Positions 41,381 to 49,724 of a stretch of DNA of 57,615 nucleotides are shown one piece after another. The stretch is taken from the NCBI GenBank assembly GCA_014802015.1, contig JAAVDB010000022.1:1-57615 (forward strand). The letters run 5' to 3'. Origin of the DNA: Bacteroides sp. Lineage in GTDB: Bacteria; Bacteroidota; Bacteroidia; Bacteroidales; Muribaculaceae. The translations under genes were made by a program, and so were the position numbers. The first letter of the stretch is position 1. Every line of letters begins with the position of its first letter. Under the pieces are notes generated by a model, which was not told where the DNA came from, did not search any database, and saw nothing but the letters and a program-made list of their open reading frames with translations.

Positions 41381-44300
41381 TTATCTGTTAAGCAATCTCT
41401 TCACCTCATCGACGGGCAGATTACGTCGCGAAGCGTAGTCGGCCAACTGATCCTGTCCGAGTGTGCCGAGCAGGAAATAACGCGACTCAGGATGCGATAT
41501 ATACAGTCCGCTCACGCTTGCCGAGGGATGCATCGCACCGTTCTCGGTCAGCGTGACACCAATCTCTTTCATATCAAGCAGAGAGTCGAGTGCGACATTG
41601 AGCGACTGGTCAGGCATCGACGGATAGCCCATAGCGGGCCGTATGCCCTGCGTACGCCCCTCATACAGCTCCTCAAGAGTCATATCAGGCTCGTCAGCGG
41701 CATATCCCCACAGCGTGCGGCGCACATAGCGGTGCAGCCACTCCGAGGCAGCCTCGGCCAGACGGTGCGACACCGTCTGCATCAACAGCGATCCATACGT
41801 GTCACCACCGGCATCGAGGGCGCGAATATCATCCTCCGTGTCAACCGTGACGGCAAACGCACCTACATAATCACTATCCGTGCCGATGAAATCAGCCACA
41901 GCGGGGTATAATCCCGACTCATCGGGCTGTTGACGGCGCAGAGTGGGGATGACGAGCTGGCCCGCTACAATATCGTCCCCCTCGGCATGCGCCTCGACGA
42001 GATTAACCACACCCTTGATTCTACTGCTGTCACTATGACATATCGTCTCAAGCACACGGCGGGCATCACGGGCGAGTTTAAGGGCCTCCTCGGCCTTGGC
42101 ACGTCCCTCGACGGACTCCTTTGACCGTAGCCATTCCTCAGTGCAGGCAGGGCAGTCGTGCACGCCGAAAGCATCAGCGAGCGAAGCGGGCATCTTCCAT
42201 GCGCTCATAAACGCACGGTGGTTGACAAGGGGTAACAGTTCTTCGCCCGGAATCTCGATAACCGTGCGGCCCGGATGTACGGGTCGGGGTGAAACGTAGT
42301 GCTGCAATGACGCACGCGCACCCTTTTCACGCGCCTCTCCGATCGGTGTGATGACCTCACCGGCGGCCTTGCGCTCATACTCCTCGCGCATGAGCCGTGC
42401 ATCCTCCTTGATCGAAGCGATGTACGCATCACGCACCTCAGGATTAAGCAGACGTGCGGCAAGCAGCGGATTCTGCGACGCGTCCCGGACATGTATTACT
42501 GCCCCCTCATAGCGCGGGTCGATCTTTAGCGCCGTATGCAGACGCGAAGTCGTGGCACCACCTACCATCAGCGGTATGTGCAGTCCGGCCTTACGCATTG
42601 CCTCGGCCACATGAGCCATCTCATCGAGCGACGGAGTGATGAGACCTGACAGACACACGATGTCAGGATGCTCTCTCAGAGCCGTCTCAACAATGGTCTC
42701 GGCCGGCACCATCACACCGAGGTCTATCACCTCGTAATTATTGCAGGCGAGCACGATCGACACTATATTCTTGCCTATGTCATGCACATCGCCCTTGACC
42801 GTTGCAAACAGTATCTTGCCGTTCTTGCGTCCGCCCGTGGCGCCACCGTTCATGCGGCGGTCAATCTCTGGCTGAAGTATAGCCACGGCACTCTTCATCG
42901 TACGTGCGGTCTTGACCACCTGAGGCAGGAACATCTTGCCCTCGCCAAACAGTGTGCCCACACGGTTCATACCCTCCATCAACGGGCCGTCGATGACAGC
43001 CACAGGCTCCATTCCTCCGGCCAGAATCTCCTCAAGATCCTCGGCAAGATGTGTGCCGATGCCATGCACCAGAGCATAACTGAGACGTTCACCGACGGGG
43101 AGAGTGCGCCACTCCTCTACCCTGCCCTCCTGAGCCGGAGCGCCCCCTTTGGCCTGCGCCGCATGAGCCGTAGCCCAGGCCGCGAGCTCCTCGGATGCGC
43201 CGGGACGGCGGCACAGCACCACATCCTCAAGCAGTTCGCGCAACTCAGGTTCTATCTCCGAATATGTCACCGACGTGGCCGGATTAACTATACCCATATC
43301 CATACCCTTGCTCACCGCATGATAGAGAAATACGGCATGCATGGCCTCGCGCAGACGGTTATTGCCGCGGAATGCAAACGACAGATTGCTCACACCTCCG
43401 CTCACCTTGGCTCCGGGCAGATTGGCCTTGATCCACTCGACGGCACGTATGAAGTCCAGACCGTATCGGTCATGCTCCTCTATGCCGGTAGCGATCGAAA
43501 GAATGTTAGGGTCAAAAATTATATCCTCAGGCGGGAATCCGGCCTCCTGCGTGAGCAGACGGTAAGCACGTCCGCACACCTCTATCTTACGTTCGAATGT
43601 GTCGGCCTGCCCCTCCTCGTCAAACGCCATCACCACGACGGCCGCGCCGAGACGCCTGATGCGTCGCGCGCGCTCAACGAATATCTCCTCGCCCTCCTTG
43701 AGCGAGATAGAATTGACGATACCCTTGCCCTGCACACACTTCAGACCGCGCTCTATGACATCCCATTTTGACGAGTCGATCATCACCGGCACACGTGCTA
43801 TCTCAGGCTCGGCGGCAAGGAGATTGAGGAAACGGCACATCTCGCGTCCCGCGTCGAGCAGACCGTCATCCATATTAATATCTATCACCTGAGCGCCATC
43901 CTCGACCTGCTTGCGCGCTATGGCTATGGCCTCGTCGTAATTTCCCTCGTTGATGAGGCGGAGAAACTTGCGCGAGCCGGCCACATTGCAACGCTCGCCG
44001 ACATTGATAAAATTCTTGTCGGGGGTCACTTCGAGCATCTCCAGTCCAGACAGACGCATCTCGGGCATTACGGATGCGGGGACATGCGGAGCCTTCCCGG
44101 CCACTATCGCGGGATACTTCGCTATATGTTCAGGAGTCGTTCCGCAGCATCCGCCTATGATATTCACAAGCCCCTCGTCGACCAGTTCGGCCATCACACG
44201 GGCCATACTCTCGGGTGTCTCGCTGTAATTGCCCGACGCATCCGGCAGTCCGGCATTGGGGTGACATGACACAGGCCACGGACTGATGCGGGCCAACTCG

Positions 44301-45028
44301 GCCACCCAGGGCTTGATGTCCCGTGGACCGAACGAACAGTTCAGGCCGAGCGATGCGATGGGTGCATGGCTCACCGATGCGATAAACGCCTCAAGCGTCT
44401 GTCCCGAGAATGTGCGTCCGTCCTTGCCGGCTATTGTCACCGACAGCATCACGGGCACCTCCCTACCCTGCCGCTCCATCACACTGACAGCGGCATCGAG
44501 TCCGGCCTTGAGATTGAGCGTATCAAACACTGTCTCGAACAGCAGCACATCCGCACCGCCTTCGAGCAGACCCTCTATCTGGTCGGTATAGGCATCATAC
44601 AGCTCGTCATACGTCACAGCCCTCATCCCGGGGTCATTGATGTCGGGACTCATCGAGGCCGTCTTGTTGGTCGGTCCGATCGATCCGGCCACGATAATCC
44701 TGCGTCCCGCCTCATCGGCAACCTTACGGGCTATGCGTGCCCCTTCGCGGCTGATCTCGCGCGCCAGATGAGCCATATCATAGTCAGCGAGTGACACGGC
44801 GTTGGCATTAAAAGTATTGGTGCTGATAATATCGCACCCTGCGCCGACATATTCACGGGCTATATCCTCGATGACATCGGGGCGCGTCAGGCACAGCAGG
44901 TCATTATTGCCGCGCAGATCTATATGCCAATCTGCAAACCGCTCGCCGCGAAAGTCCTTCTCAGTAAGGCCGCGGCGCTGTATCATGGTGCCCATCGCAC
45001 CGTCAAGTATAAGGATACGCTCTTTCAT
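41381..45028 (-). CDS. metH: Cobalamin-dependent methionine synthase
   Basis: A 1215-residue four-module enzyme moving the methyl group from methyl-tetrahydrofolate to homocysteine through methylcobalamin. Homocysteine module about 1-330 with zinc cysteines in LNCSFGP and GGCCGTT (near 232 and 295); folate module about 340-620 (NFINVGERCNVAGSRKFLRL); cobalamin module about 650-890 with the B12 motif KGDVHDIGKN near residue 746; SAM-reactivation module about 900-1215 (RPAMGYPSMPDQS). All modules are complete. metF at 9963 supplies its substrate. No metE is present in the window, so methionine synthesis probably depends on B12. Confidence 0.97.
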   Translation of the reverse strand: MKERILILDGAMGTMIQRRGLTEKDFRGERFADWHIDLRGNNDLLCLTRPDVIEDIAREYVGAGCDIISTNTFNANAVSLADYDMAHLAREISREGARIARKVADEAGRRIIVAGSIGPTNKTASMSPDINDPGMRAVTYDELYDAYTDQIEGLLEGGADVLLFETVFDTLNLKAGLDAAVSVMERQGREVPVMLSVTIAGKDGRTFSGQTLEAFIASVSHAPIASLGLNCSFGPRDIKPWVAELARISPWPVSCHPNAGLPDASGNYSETPESMARVMAELVDEGLVNIIGGCCGTTPEHIAKYPAIVAGKAPHVPASVMPEMRLSGLEMLEVTPDKNFINVGERCNVAGSRKFLRLINEGNYDEAIAIARKQVEDGAQVIDINMDDGLLDAGREMCRFLNLLAAEPEIARVPVMIDSSKWDVIERGLKCVQGKGIVNSISLKEGEEIFVERARRIRRLGAAVVVMAFDEEGQADTFERKIEVCGRAYRLLTQEAGFPPEDIIFDPNILSIATGIEEHDRYGLDFIRAVEWIKANLPGAKVSGGVSNLSFAFRGNNRLREAMHAVFLYHAVSKGMDMGIVNPATSVTYSEIEPELRELLEDVVLCRRPGASEELAAWATAHAAQAKGGAPAQEGRVEEWRTLPVGERLSYALVHGIGTHLAEDLEEILAGGMEPVAVIDGPLMEGMNRVGTLFGEGKMFLPQVVKTARTMKSAVAILQPEIDRRMNGGATGGRKNGKILFATVKGDVHDIGKNIVSIVLACNNYEVIDLGVMVPAETIVETALREHPDIVCLSGLITPSLDEMAHVAEAMRKAGLHIPLMVGGATTSRLHTALKIDPRYEGAVIHVRDASQNPLLAARLLNPEVRDAYIASIKEDARLMREEYERKAAGEVITPIGEAREKGARASLQHYVSPRPVHPGRTVIEIPGEELLPLVNHRAFMSAWKMPASLADAFGVHDCPACTEEWLRSKESVEGRAKAEEALKLARDARRVLETICHSDSSRIKGVVNLVEAHAEGDDIVAGQLVIPTLRRQQPDESGLYPAVADFIGTDSDYVGAFAVTVDTEDDIRALDAGGDTYGSLLMQTVSHRLAEAASEWLHRYVRRTLWGYAADEPDMTLEELYEGRTQGIRPAMGYPSMPDQSLNVALDSLLDMKEIGVTLTENGAMHPSASVSGLYISHPESRYFLLGTLGQDQLADYASRRNLPVDEVKRLLNR

Positions 45029-45040
45029 TATAAGTATTGT

Positions 45041-45103
45041 AAAAAATAGAGGTTATGAGGATGTGAATCGGGAGTTGCTTGACTCCGGCACATCCTCATA
45101 ACC
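45041..45103 (-). terminator. Terminator after the M48 protease gene
   Basis: The 15-bp outer stem (45051-45065 with 45089-45103) encloses a second GGAGT/ACTCC stem. On the minus strand it is followed by TCTATTTTTTAC. It separates the M48 gene from metH. Confidence 0.8.
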
Positions 45104-45142
45104 GTTTAGAGGTTGTTAGATCGTGTGTGGGAGAAATCAGTA

Positions 45143-45925
45143 TCAGGGGCGTGTGAAGCCGTCCTTCTCACAACGCTTTGTCATGTGTTCGATACGCTTC
45201 TTGGTCTCGGGATGTGACGAGAACATCTTGTCCACGTAGCCTGACTTTGCCGCGCTGCCTTCCATTTCGAGGAACTTCTCGAAGGCCTTGACCATACCCC
45301 AGGGATTGCGGCCGTTAGCCACGAGGAAATCGTAACCGCAGTCATCAGCCTCATTCTCCTGCTTCTGCGAGAATTTCGCACCGGCGAGCGATTCGCCAAG
45401 CGAACCGAGCTGTGAGTCGGTGAGAGCGGCTACCTTATCGTTGGTGGATGCGATCACATCCTTGGCTGCACCTGTCAGCAGTGACTGCTTGAAGGCATTC
45501 TTGCTGTGATGCTTCAACACGTGACCGATCTCATGACCGATGATGCCCATCAGCTCATCGTCATCCATGATGTCCATGAGCGACGAGAATACGCGCACAC
45601 TGCCGTCAGGACATGCGAACGCATTAACATCGATCACCTCGTATACCTTAAAGTTCAAGGGTATACCGTCGGCATCCTTAAGACCCTCGGTGAGTTTGTT
45701 GAGGCGTATGGTATAGGGACTGTCAGCATCCGACACCTTATTGTGAGTATCCATCCAGTCAACCGACTCCTTGACGTAAGCGGCCATCTGAGCGTCCGAC
45801 AGAGTGGCAGCCTTGGCAACCTTGGCGGCGGCTCCGGCCAGACGATTGAGTTTGAGCTGTGCATTGACAGGCATAGCCACCAACATAAATAACATGGCGG
45901 CAACAATTGCTTTAACTTTCTTCAT
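45143..45925 (-). CDS. M48-family metalloprotease, exported
   Basis: A 260-residue zinc protease with a signal peptide (residues 1-22, ending PVNAQ). The zinc motif is HEIGH in IIGHEIGHVLKHHSK, with the third ligand Glu in ENEADDCGYDFL. The family includes periplasmic quality-control proteases related to LoiP and BepA. There is no clear lipobox, so it is probably soluble in the periplasm. It is monocistronic, bounded by the terminator at 45041-45103. Confidence 0.9.
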   Translation of the reverse strand: MKKVKAIVAAMLFMLVAMPVNAQLKLNRLAGAAAKVAKAATLSDAQMAAYVKESVDWMDTHNKVSDADSPYTIRLNKLTEGLKDADGIPLNFKVYEVIDVNAFACPDGSVRVFSSLMDIMDDDELMGIIGHEIGHVLKHHSKNAFKQSLLTGAAKDVIASTNDKVAALTDSQLGSLGESLAGAKFSQKQENEADDCGYDFLVANGRNPWGMVKAFEKFLEMEGSAAKSGYVDKMFSSHPETKKRIEHMTKRCEKDGFTRP

Positions 45926-45969
45926 TGCTTTAATGTTTTTATAGTAATTATATTATAAGTTTCAACACT

Positions 45970-46755
45970 TTACTTCCACCATGCCTTGAACGGATGATGT
46001 GATTGACGTTTGTCCTCGGGTGGCAACTGCATGTAGTCGCCGTAAAGCTTGGTGAGATATGTATCATAGTCCGCTATGGCCATATACTCACGTCCCTCGA
46101 ACGGTAAGGTCACGTATGATCGGAATGTCGAGGCCGGCATGTGCTCCTTCTTACCGTAGGCTCCCGTAATGGCACCGGCATAGTCGGATGTCTCGAAATC
46201 GTATTTTGACAATAGTCGTTCGAGTTTCTTTATATTCTTGCTACGCGACGTACGGTAAATCTGTTTTAAGAAATGCTTCACTTCCTGCCAGGGCGTATAG
46301 CTGTATAGACGTGTGGCACGATAGATACGACGGTAAGTTCTGGCCATCCTTCTGTGATAGATGACAAGGTCCTCTTCGGACGGCAGACCGTCGACGGCAA
46401 ACACATCAATCGCCACTCCGTTTCTGAGCAGATCATCCTCCTCAAGCACTGTCCTGTTATCATAGACCTTGGTAAACATTATATAACAGTGAGGATCATT
46501 GCCATAATTCTGCATCGAGAGATTTTCCCTGTAACCATCAAACTCCCTGATGAAACGTTCGTAATCAGGTCGTGGCAACATAATGTCAATGTCATCATCC
46601 CAGGGTATATAACCCTTGTGACGCACTGCACCCAGCAGTGTCCCTCCGCCAAGCGAATAACGCAGGCCCCGCTCCTTACAGAACGCATGCACAGCATCAA
46701 GTATGCCGAGCTGTATGCTCCGCATTCCGTCAATATCGATAAGAGGGTGTTTCAT
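45970..46755 (-). CDS. LicD-family phosphotransferase
   Basis: A 261-residue LicD-type enzyme of the nucleotidyltransferase fold. The signature is GGTLLGAVRHKG then PWDDDIDIMLPRPDYERF (about residues 37-68), with the acidic triad that binds metal. Family members attach phosphocholine or related phospho-groups to surface glycans. It is encoded 10 bp after the SGNH esterase gene, probably in one transcript. Confidence 0.9.
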   Translation of the reverse strand: MKHPLIDIDGMRSIQLGILDAVHAFCKERGLRYSLGGGTLLGAVRHKGYIPWDDDIDIMLPRPDYERFIREFDGYRENLSMQNYGNDPHCYIMFTKVYDNRTVLEEDDLLRNGVAIDVFAVDGLPSEEDLVIYHRRMARTYRRIYRATRLYSYTPWQEVKHFLKQIYRTSRSKNIKKLERLLSKYDFETSDYAGAITGAYGKKEHMPASTFRSYVTLPFEGREYMAIADYDTYLTKLYGDYMQLPPEDKRQSHHPFKAWWK

Positions 46756-46765
46756 GCAACAGATG

Positions 46766-47836
46766 TCACTTAAGTATTTCTTTAAGAAATGCTGTCAGCT
46801 CTTCAGCCATCTTCCGGTGCTGACCGGGTGAAGGATGGTTGTTCACACCCATACCCAGATCGCCGGTCTGAGGTGACATGTCAAATCTGTATGTACCCTT
46901 ATGACGTGCTGACAGACTGTCAAGCGCCTCCTTCACATCATCAAGCTGACGTCCCTGCATCATCGAGCCTGTAAGCAGCACGATCTTGGCCGTAGGATAG
47001 TGGCCGCGCAGACGTGTGAGGAAACGGTCATACTCCGCTTCGAACAGTCTGATGTCATAATTGTCGGTCGACGTATCGTTGGTGCCGAGATTGATGCACA
47101 CTATGTCGGGACGGAAACGTGAGAAATCCCACGGATGCACGGTGTCATACAACATGGTATGGTCATACTCCATCGGCATAGTTCCCCATGTATCGCCGTC
47201 ACGCGGGCCATTGAAGTTGCGATAGATGCCGATACCCGAACGGGCCACCACATTGACATCCGCATCAAGAGCACGACCGGTCAGATAGGCGTAGGTGTTG
47301 CAGAAATTTTCAGTTTCATAACTGAAATCGCCTTCACCGTCCGACACCTCCGAGCCATAACCGCAGGTGATGGAGTTGCCGATAAACTCTATCTTCAGAT
47401 CGCTCTTCTCAGGTGCGGCGAGCATACGTCCACCCTCGGGAAGCACGAATCCGCGTATCACGGGATTCTTCTCATAGCCCTCGATGGCGTAAGTGATGCG
47501 CATCTCGTGCTCGCCGTCACCGAGATAATCAGCCACTGTCACGACTGAATCATCGTCGGCCACCAGCACCTTGCGGGGTTCGCCTCCATCGATCTCGACC
47601 ATGAAATATCCGCTGCCGGGACTGGTGAGCATATCCACACGTTCACCCTTGAAACGCATCATTGCCGTCACGCCGGGATAATTGAACGCCACGCCACCGT
47701 CATCGGTGACGTAAGTGCGTCCCATAAATGTTACATATTCCGAGTCGGCCTTGACCTCAAGCGGTCGGGTCGTACAAGCGTTCCAGCTGAGAAAAACGCC
47801 GAGCATAAGTGCGGGTACTATCGTCTTACGGTCCAT
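46766..47836 (-). CDS. SGNH/CE2-like esterase lipoprotein
   Basis: A 356-residue lipoprotein with the lipid cysteine at C21 (LSWNAC). Residues of about 30-140 form a beta-sandwich like that of CE2 acetyl-esterases, and the SGNH hydrolase domain follows: nucleophile in FIGNSITCGYG, block II in ARSGIGIYRN, block III in NLGTNDTS, and the catalytic His in NHPSPGQH. It probably removes acetyl groups from a polysaccharide at the cell surface. It is encoded with LicD; the promoter -7 box is at 47915-47922. Confidence 0.85.
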   Translation of the reverse strand: MDRKTIVPALMLGVFLSWNACTTRPLEVKADSEYVTFMGRTYVTDDGGVAFNYPGVTAMMRFKGERVDMLTSPGSGYFMVEIDGGEPRKVLVADDDSVVTVADYLGDGEHEMRITYAIEGYEKNPVIRGFVLPEGGRMLAAPEKSDLKIEFIGNSITCGYGSEVSDGEGDFSYETENFCNTYAYLTGRALDADVNVVARSGIGIYRNFNGPRDGDTWGTMPMEYDHTMLYDTVHPWDFSRFRPDIVCINLGTNDTSTDNYDIRLFEAEYDRFLTRLRGHYPTAKIVLLTGSMMQGRQLDDVKEALDSLSARHKGTYRFDMSPQTGDLGMGVNNHPSPGQHRKMAEELTAFLKEILK

Positions 47837-47914
47837 ACGGAAAGTGATATTTTTATGAAACGCGCACGCACATTGCGCGCACGCGATTTAATTAGTGTAA
47901 AAATTATCGGTCGA

Positions 47915-47922
47915 CAAAATTA
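47915..47922 (-). promoter_or_regulatory. -7 box for esterase-LicD genes
   Basis: On the minus strand this reads TAATTTTG (TAnnTTTG), 78 bp upstream of the esterase start. The leader contains a GC-rich, alternating CGCGC...GCGCG dyad (47862-47884) that could form a hairpin. Confidence 0.45.
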
Positions 47923-47990
47923 ATACATTTTTTTGAGCTTACCACCTATCGCCGCGACATTATCGCACTATTTACCCGTATTTTGCATAT

Positions 47991-47998
47991 TAACTTTG
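47991..47998 (+). promoter_or_regulatory. -7 box of the capsid-like operon
   Basis: TAACTTTG matches TAnnTTTG, 31 bp before the ATG at 48030. No clear -33 element. It gives the two-gene operon its own promoter, divergent from the esterase gene. Confidence 0.5.
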
Positions 47999-48029
47999 CA
48001 GAGTCAAACATAACCAACAGCTCTAAGAT

Positions 48030-48317
48030 ATGGAAAACATCACAACCGACACCACTCACCGTCCCGACACCGGGCACGAGCTCACAGACGCTCCCGCACC
48101 ATCTCCTACTCCTGCCGCTCCAGCACCTGTGCCTGCCACAACACCGGCAGAGGGACAGGACTCCCCTCACCCACCCATGCCCGGATCTGAGCGCGGACTC
48201 TCGCTGTGGGAACTCATGCGCAAGGATGCTGACACCCCGGGACCGTCCGATGACGACACCGACGACACCGACCGTGTCCTGCACTACGCCCGCCCCAGCA
48301 TCTGGGATCTGGACTGA
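48030..48317 (+). CDS. Small Pro/Asp-rich protein upstream of capsid-like gene
   Basis: A 95-residue protein without signal peptide or membrane segment. Residues of about 15-55 are rich in Pro, Ala and Thr and probably disordered. Two more ordered pieces stand out: an amphipathic segment GLSLWELMRKDAD (about 56-68) and the C-terminal RVLHYARPSIWDLD, separated by an Asp-rich stretch. No known family was recognised. Its position directly before a capsid-like gene is where phages encode scaffolding or protease proteins; it could equally be a cargo or anchoring protein with a short capsid-binding peptide. Both are inference. Confidence 0.65.
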   Translation: MENITTDTTHRPDTGHELTDAPAPSPTPAAPAPVPATTPAEGQDSPHPPMPGSERGLSLWELMRKDADTPGPSDDDTDDTDRVLHYARPSIWDLD

Positions 48318-48345
48318 CGCTGTCCGCACCCATGCGTCACATTTC

Positions 48346-48390
48346 ATTCATCATTCATCATTCATTATTTTTTTTTAATTCTTAATTCTT
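48346..48390 (+). repeat. Short tandem repeats around a T9 tract
   Basis: Three near-identical copies of ATTCATC (48346-48366), a run of nine T (48368-48376), then two copies of AATTCTT (48377-48390) fill the space before the capsid-like ATG at 48397. Such tracts change length easily by slippage and could alter spacing or expression of the downstream gene. Confidence 0.75.
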
Positions 48391-48396
48391 ATCACT

Positions 48397-49596
48397 ATGT
48401 CAGAAATCACAACTACCCGACTCACCGAGACCATGTCACCCAGCCTGCTCCGCAGCGAGATCGACAAACGAATCACCAAAATCCGTCCCTCCTCCACCCC
48501 TCTCGACCAGATCTCCCGTATGGCCGGAGCGCGTCAGGCCGGCTCGATGAAGGTGCAATATTACTCCGTCGATCTCAGGACAGGCACCTCCGAACTCAGT
48601 TCGACCGTCGGCAAACGCACTATTCCCAAGGATGAATCAGTGATGATCTCAGTCAAGGACAATTCTTTCCTGTCCGAGTCCGACACCATCATGTTTCCCA
48701 CCGTCAAGACCCCTGCGGGCCATCCTCTGGTGGGATACGTCACCAAGGCTGACAATCGCAATGTAAGCTTCACGCCCGTCAATCTCACGCCCAATGATGA
48801 TGACGAATACGATATGGACGCCTTGCCTTCGGGGGCACCTGTAGTCCGCATGGGTCGCGCGGCCGGCGAGCTTGACGTGCAGACTCCTCAGTTTGTCACC
48901 CTTCCCACCAAGAAGGAGAATTACTGTCAGATCTTCAAGGCCCAGATCGAGGAGTCACTGCTCCAGCGTCTGTCCGACAAGGAGGTAGGCTGGACATTCT
49001 CCGATCAGGAAGAGGCCGCGATTCTCGACATGCGTATGTGCATGGAGCGCTCATTCCTCTTCGGCGAGAAGAACAAGATTACCGTCGGCCCCGACAACAA
49101 GGACGTGATGCTCACCGGGGGTATATGGCATCAGGCCGAAAAGGATTACACCTACACGCCCGACTCGCTCAGTAACAGCGCCGTAGTCTCGATGATGCGT
49201 CAGGCATTCACCGACTCAAACGGATCCAAGCGCAAAGTCCTCATCGGTGGTTCGGGACTTATCGAGCAGATCAACCGTCTCGAACTCAGCCGCGTCCTCA
49301 CCGGTTCGCAGCATGTCACAAAGTGGGGAGTCGACTTTGATTGCATCGTGTCAAAATTCGGTTCGCTCTACGTGATACACAGCGAGGTGTTTGACCTCTG
49401 CGGCATGGAGAATCACGGTATGATCATCGACCCCGAGTACATCAGCAAATACTCGCACATACCCTTCTCGGCCGAGCGCATCAGCTTTCACAAGCAGGGC
49501 CTGCGCAACACCGAGGCCGTAGTGCTCACCGAGGCATCATGCCTCGTGCTCCGCTACCCGAAAGCCCACATGCGTATAGTCGCCACCGACAAATAG
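48397..49596 (+). CDS. HK97-fold phage-capsid-like protein, stand-alone
   Basis: A 399-residue cytosolic protein. Its layout resembles SU10-type major capsid proteins: an N-terminal arm (about 1-50), a beta-rich stretch (52-165), a long helix with paired acidic/basic residues ending MERSFLFGEKNK (about 175-227, where capsid proteins have a helix ending near a Gly-rich loop), TGGIW (240-244), the strand KVLIGGSGLIEQIN (280-293), KFGSLYVIHSE (320-330), a DPEYIS turn and a C-terminal TEASCLVLRYPKAHMRIV. The match is by pattern only. No portal, terminase, protease, tail or integrase gene is near, and the base composition is like the host. It may be a domesticated nanocompartment shell or a prophage remnant kept under selection. 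It has its own promoter, partner gene and terminator. Confidence 0.65.
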   Translation: MSEITTTRLTETMSPSLLRSEIDKRITKIRPSSTPLDQISRMAGARQAGSMKVQYYSVDLRTGTSELSSTVGKRTIPKDESVMISVKDNSFLSESDTIMFPTVKTPAGHPLVGYVTKADNRNVSFTPVNLTPNDDDEYDMDALPSGAPVVRMGRAAGELDVQTPQFVTLPTKKENYCQIFKAQIEESLLQRLSDKEVGWTFSDQEEAAILDMRMCMERSFLFGEKNKITVGPDNKDVMLTGGIWHQAEKDYTYTPDSLSNSAVVSMMRQAFTDSNGSKRKVLIGGSGLIEQINRLELSRVLTGSQHVTKWGVDFDCIVSKFGSLYVIHSEVFDLCGMENHGMIIDPEYISKYSHIPFSAERISFHKQGLRNTEAVVLTEASCLVLRYPKAHMRIVATDK

Positions 49597-49604
49597 ACTT
49601 GCAG

Positions 49605-49662
49605 GTGATAAAAAGACAGGAGCCGTCCACACTGGAGTGGACGGCTCCTGTCTTTTTATCAC
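49605..49662 (+). terminator. Terminator after the capsid-like gene
   Basis: A perfect 26-bp stem (49605-49630 with 49637-49662), 6-nt loop, with A5 and T5 runs inside the arms. It starts 8 bp past the stop. Confidence 0.88.
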
Positions 49663-49663
49663 A

Positions 49664-49694
49664 TTGCATCATTGGAGTTTTATTACTACCTTTG
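49664..49694 (+). promoter_or_regulatory. Promoter of the glycosyltransferase pair
   Basis: The -33 TTG at 49664-49666 and -7 TACCTTTG at 49687-49694 are separated by 20 bp; it begins two bases after the preceding terminator. Confidence 0.65.
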
Positions 49695-49724
49695 CGCATA
49701 CGTTATCACAAGCTTGTTTAAGAC

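Noticed and set aside
42668-43771. 367-residue open frame opposite metH
   Set aside because: It lies fully inside the well-supported metH gene on the other strand; long shadow frames are expected in GC-rich coding sequence. No family signature is visible in it.
48315-48376. Intrinsic terminator between the small protein and the capsid-like gene
   Set aside because: A 6-bp dyad (48315-48320 with 48334-48339) exists, but the T9 run starts almost 30 bp later, too far for a canonical terminator.
48030-49596. A complete prophage or phage island around the capsid-like gene
   Set aside because: Flanking genes (esterase, LicD, glycosyltransferases, manA) are ordinary chromosome genes, and no integrase, terminase, portal or attachment repeats were found.
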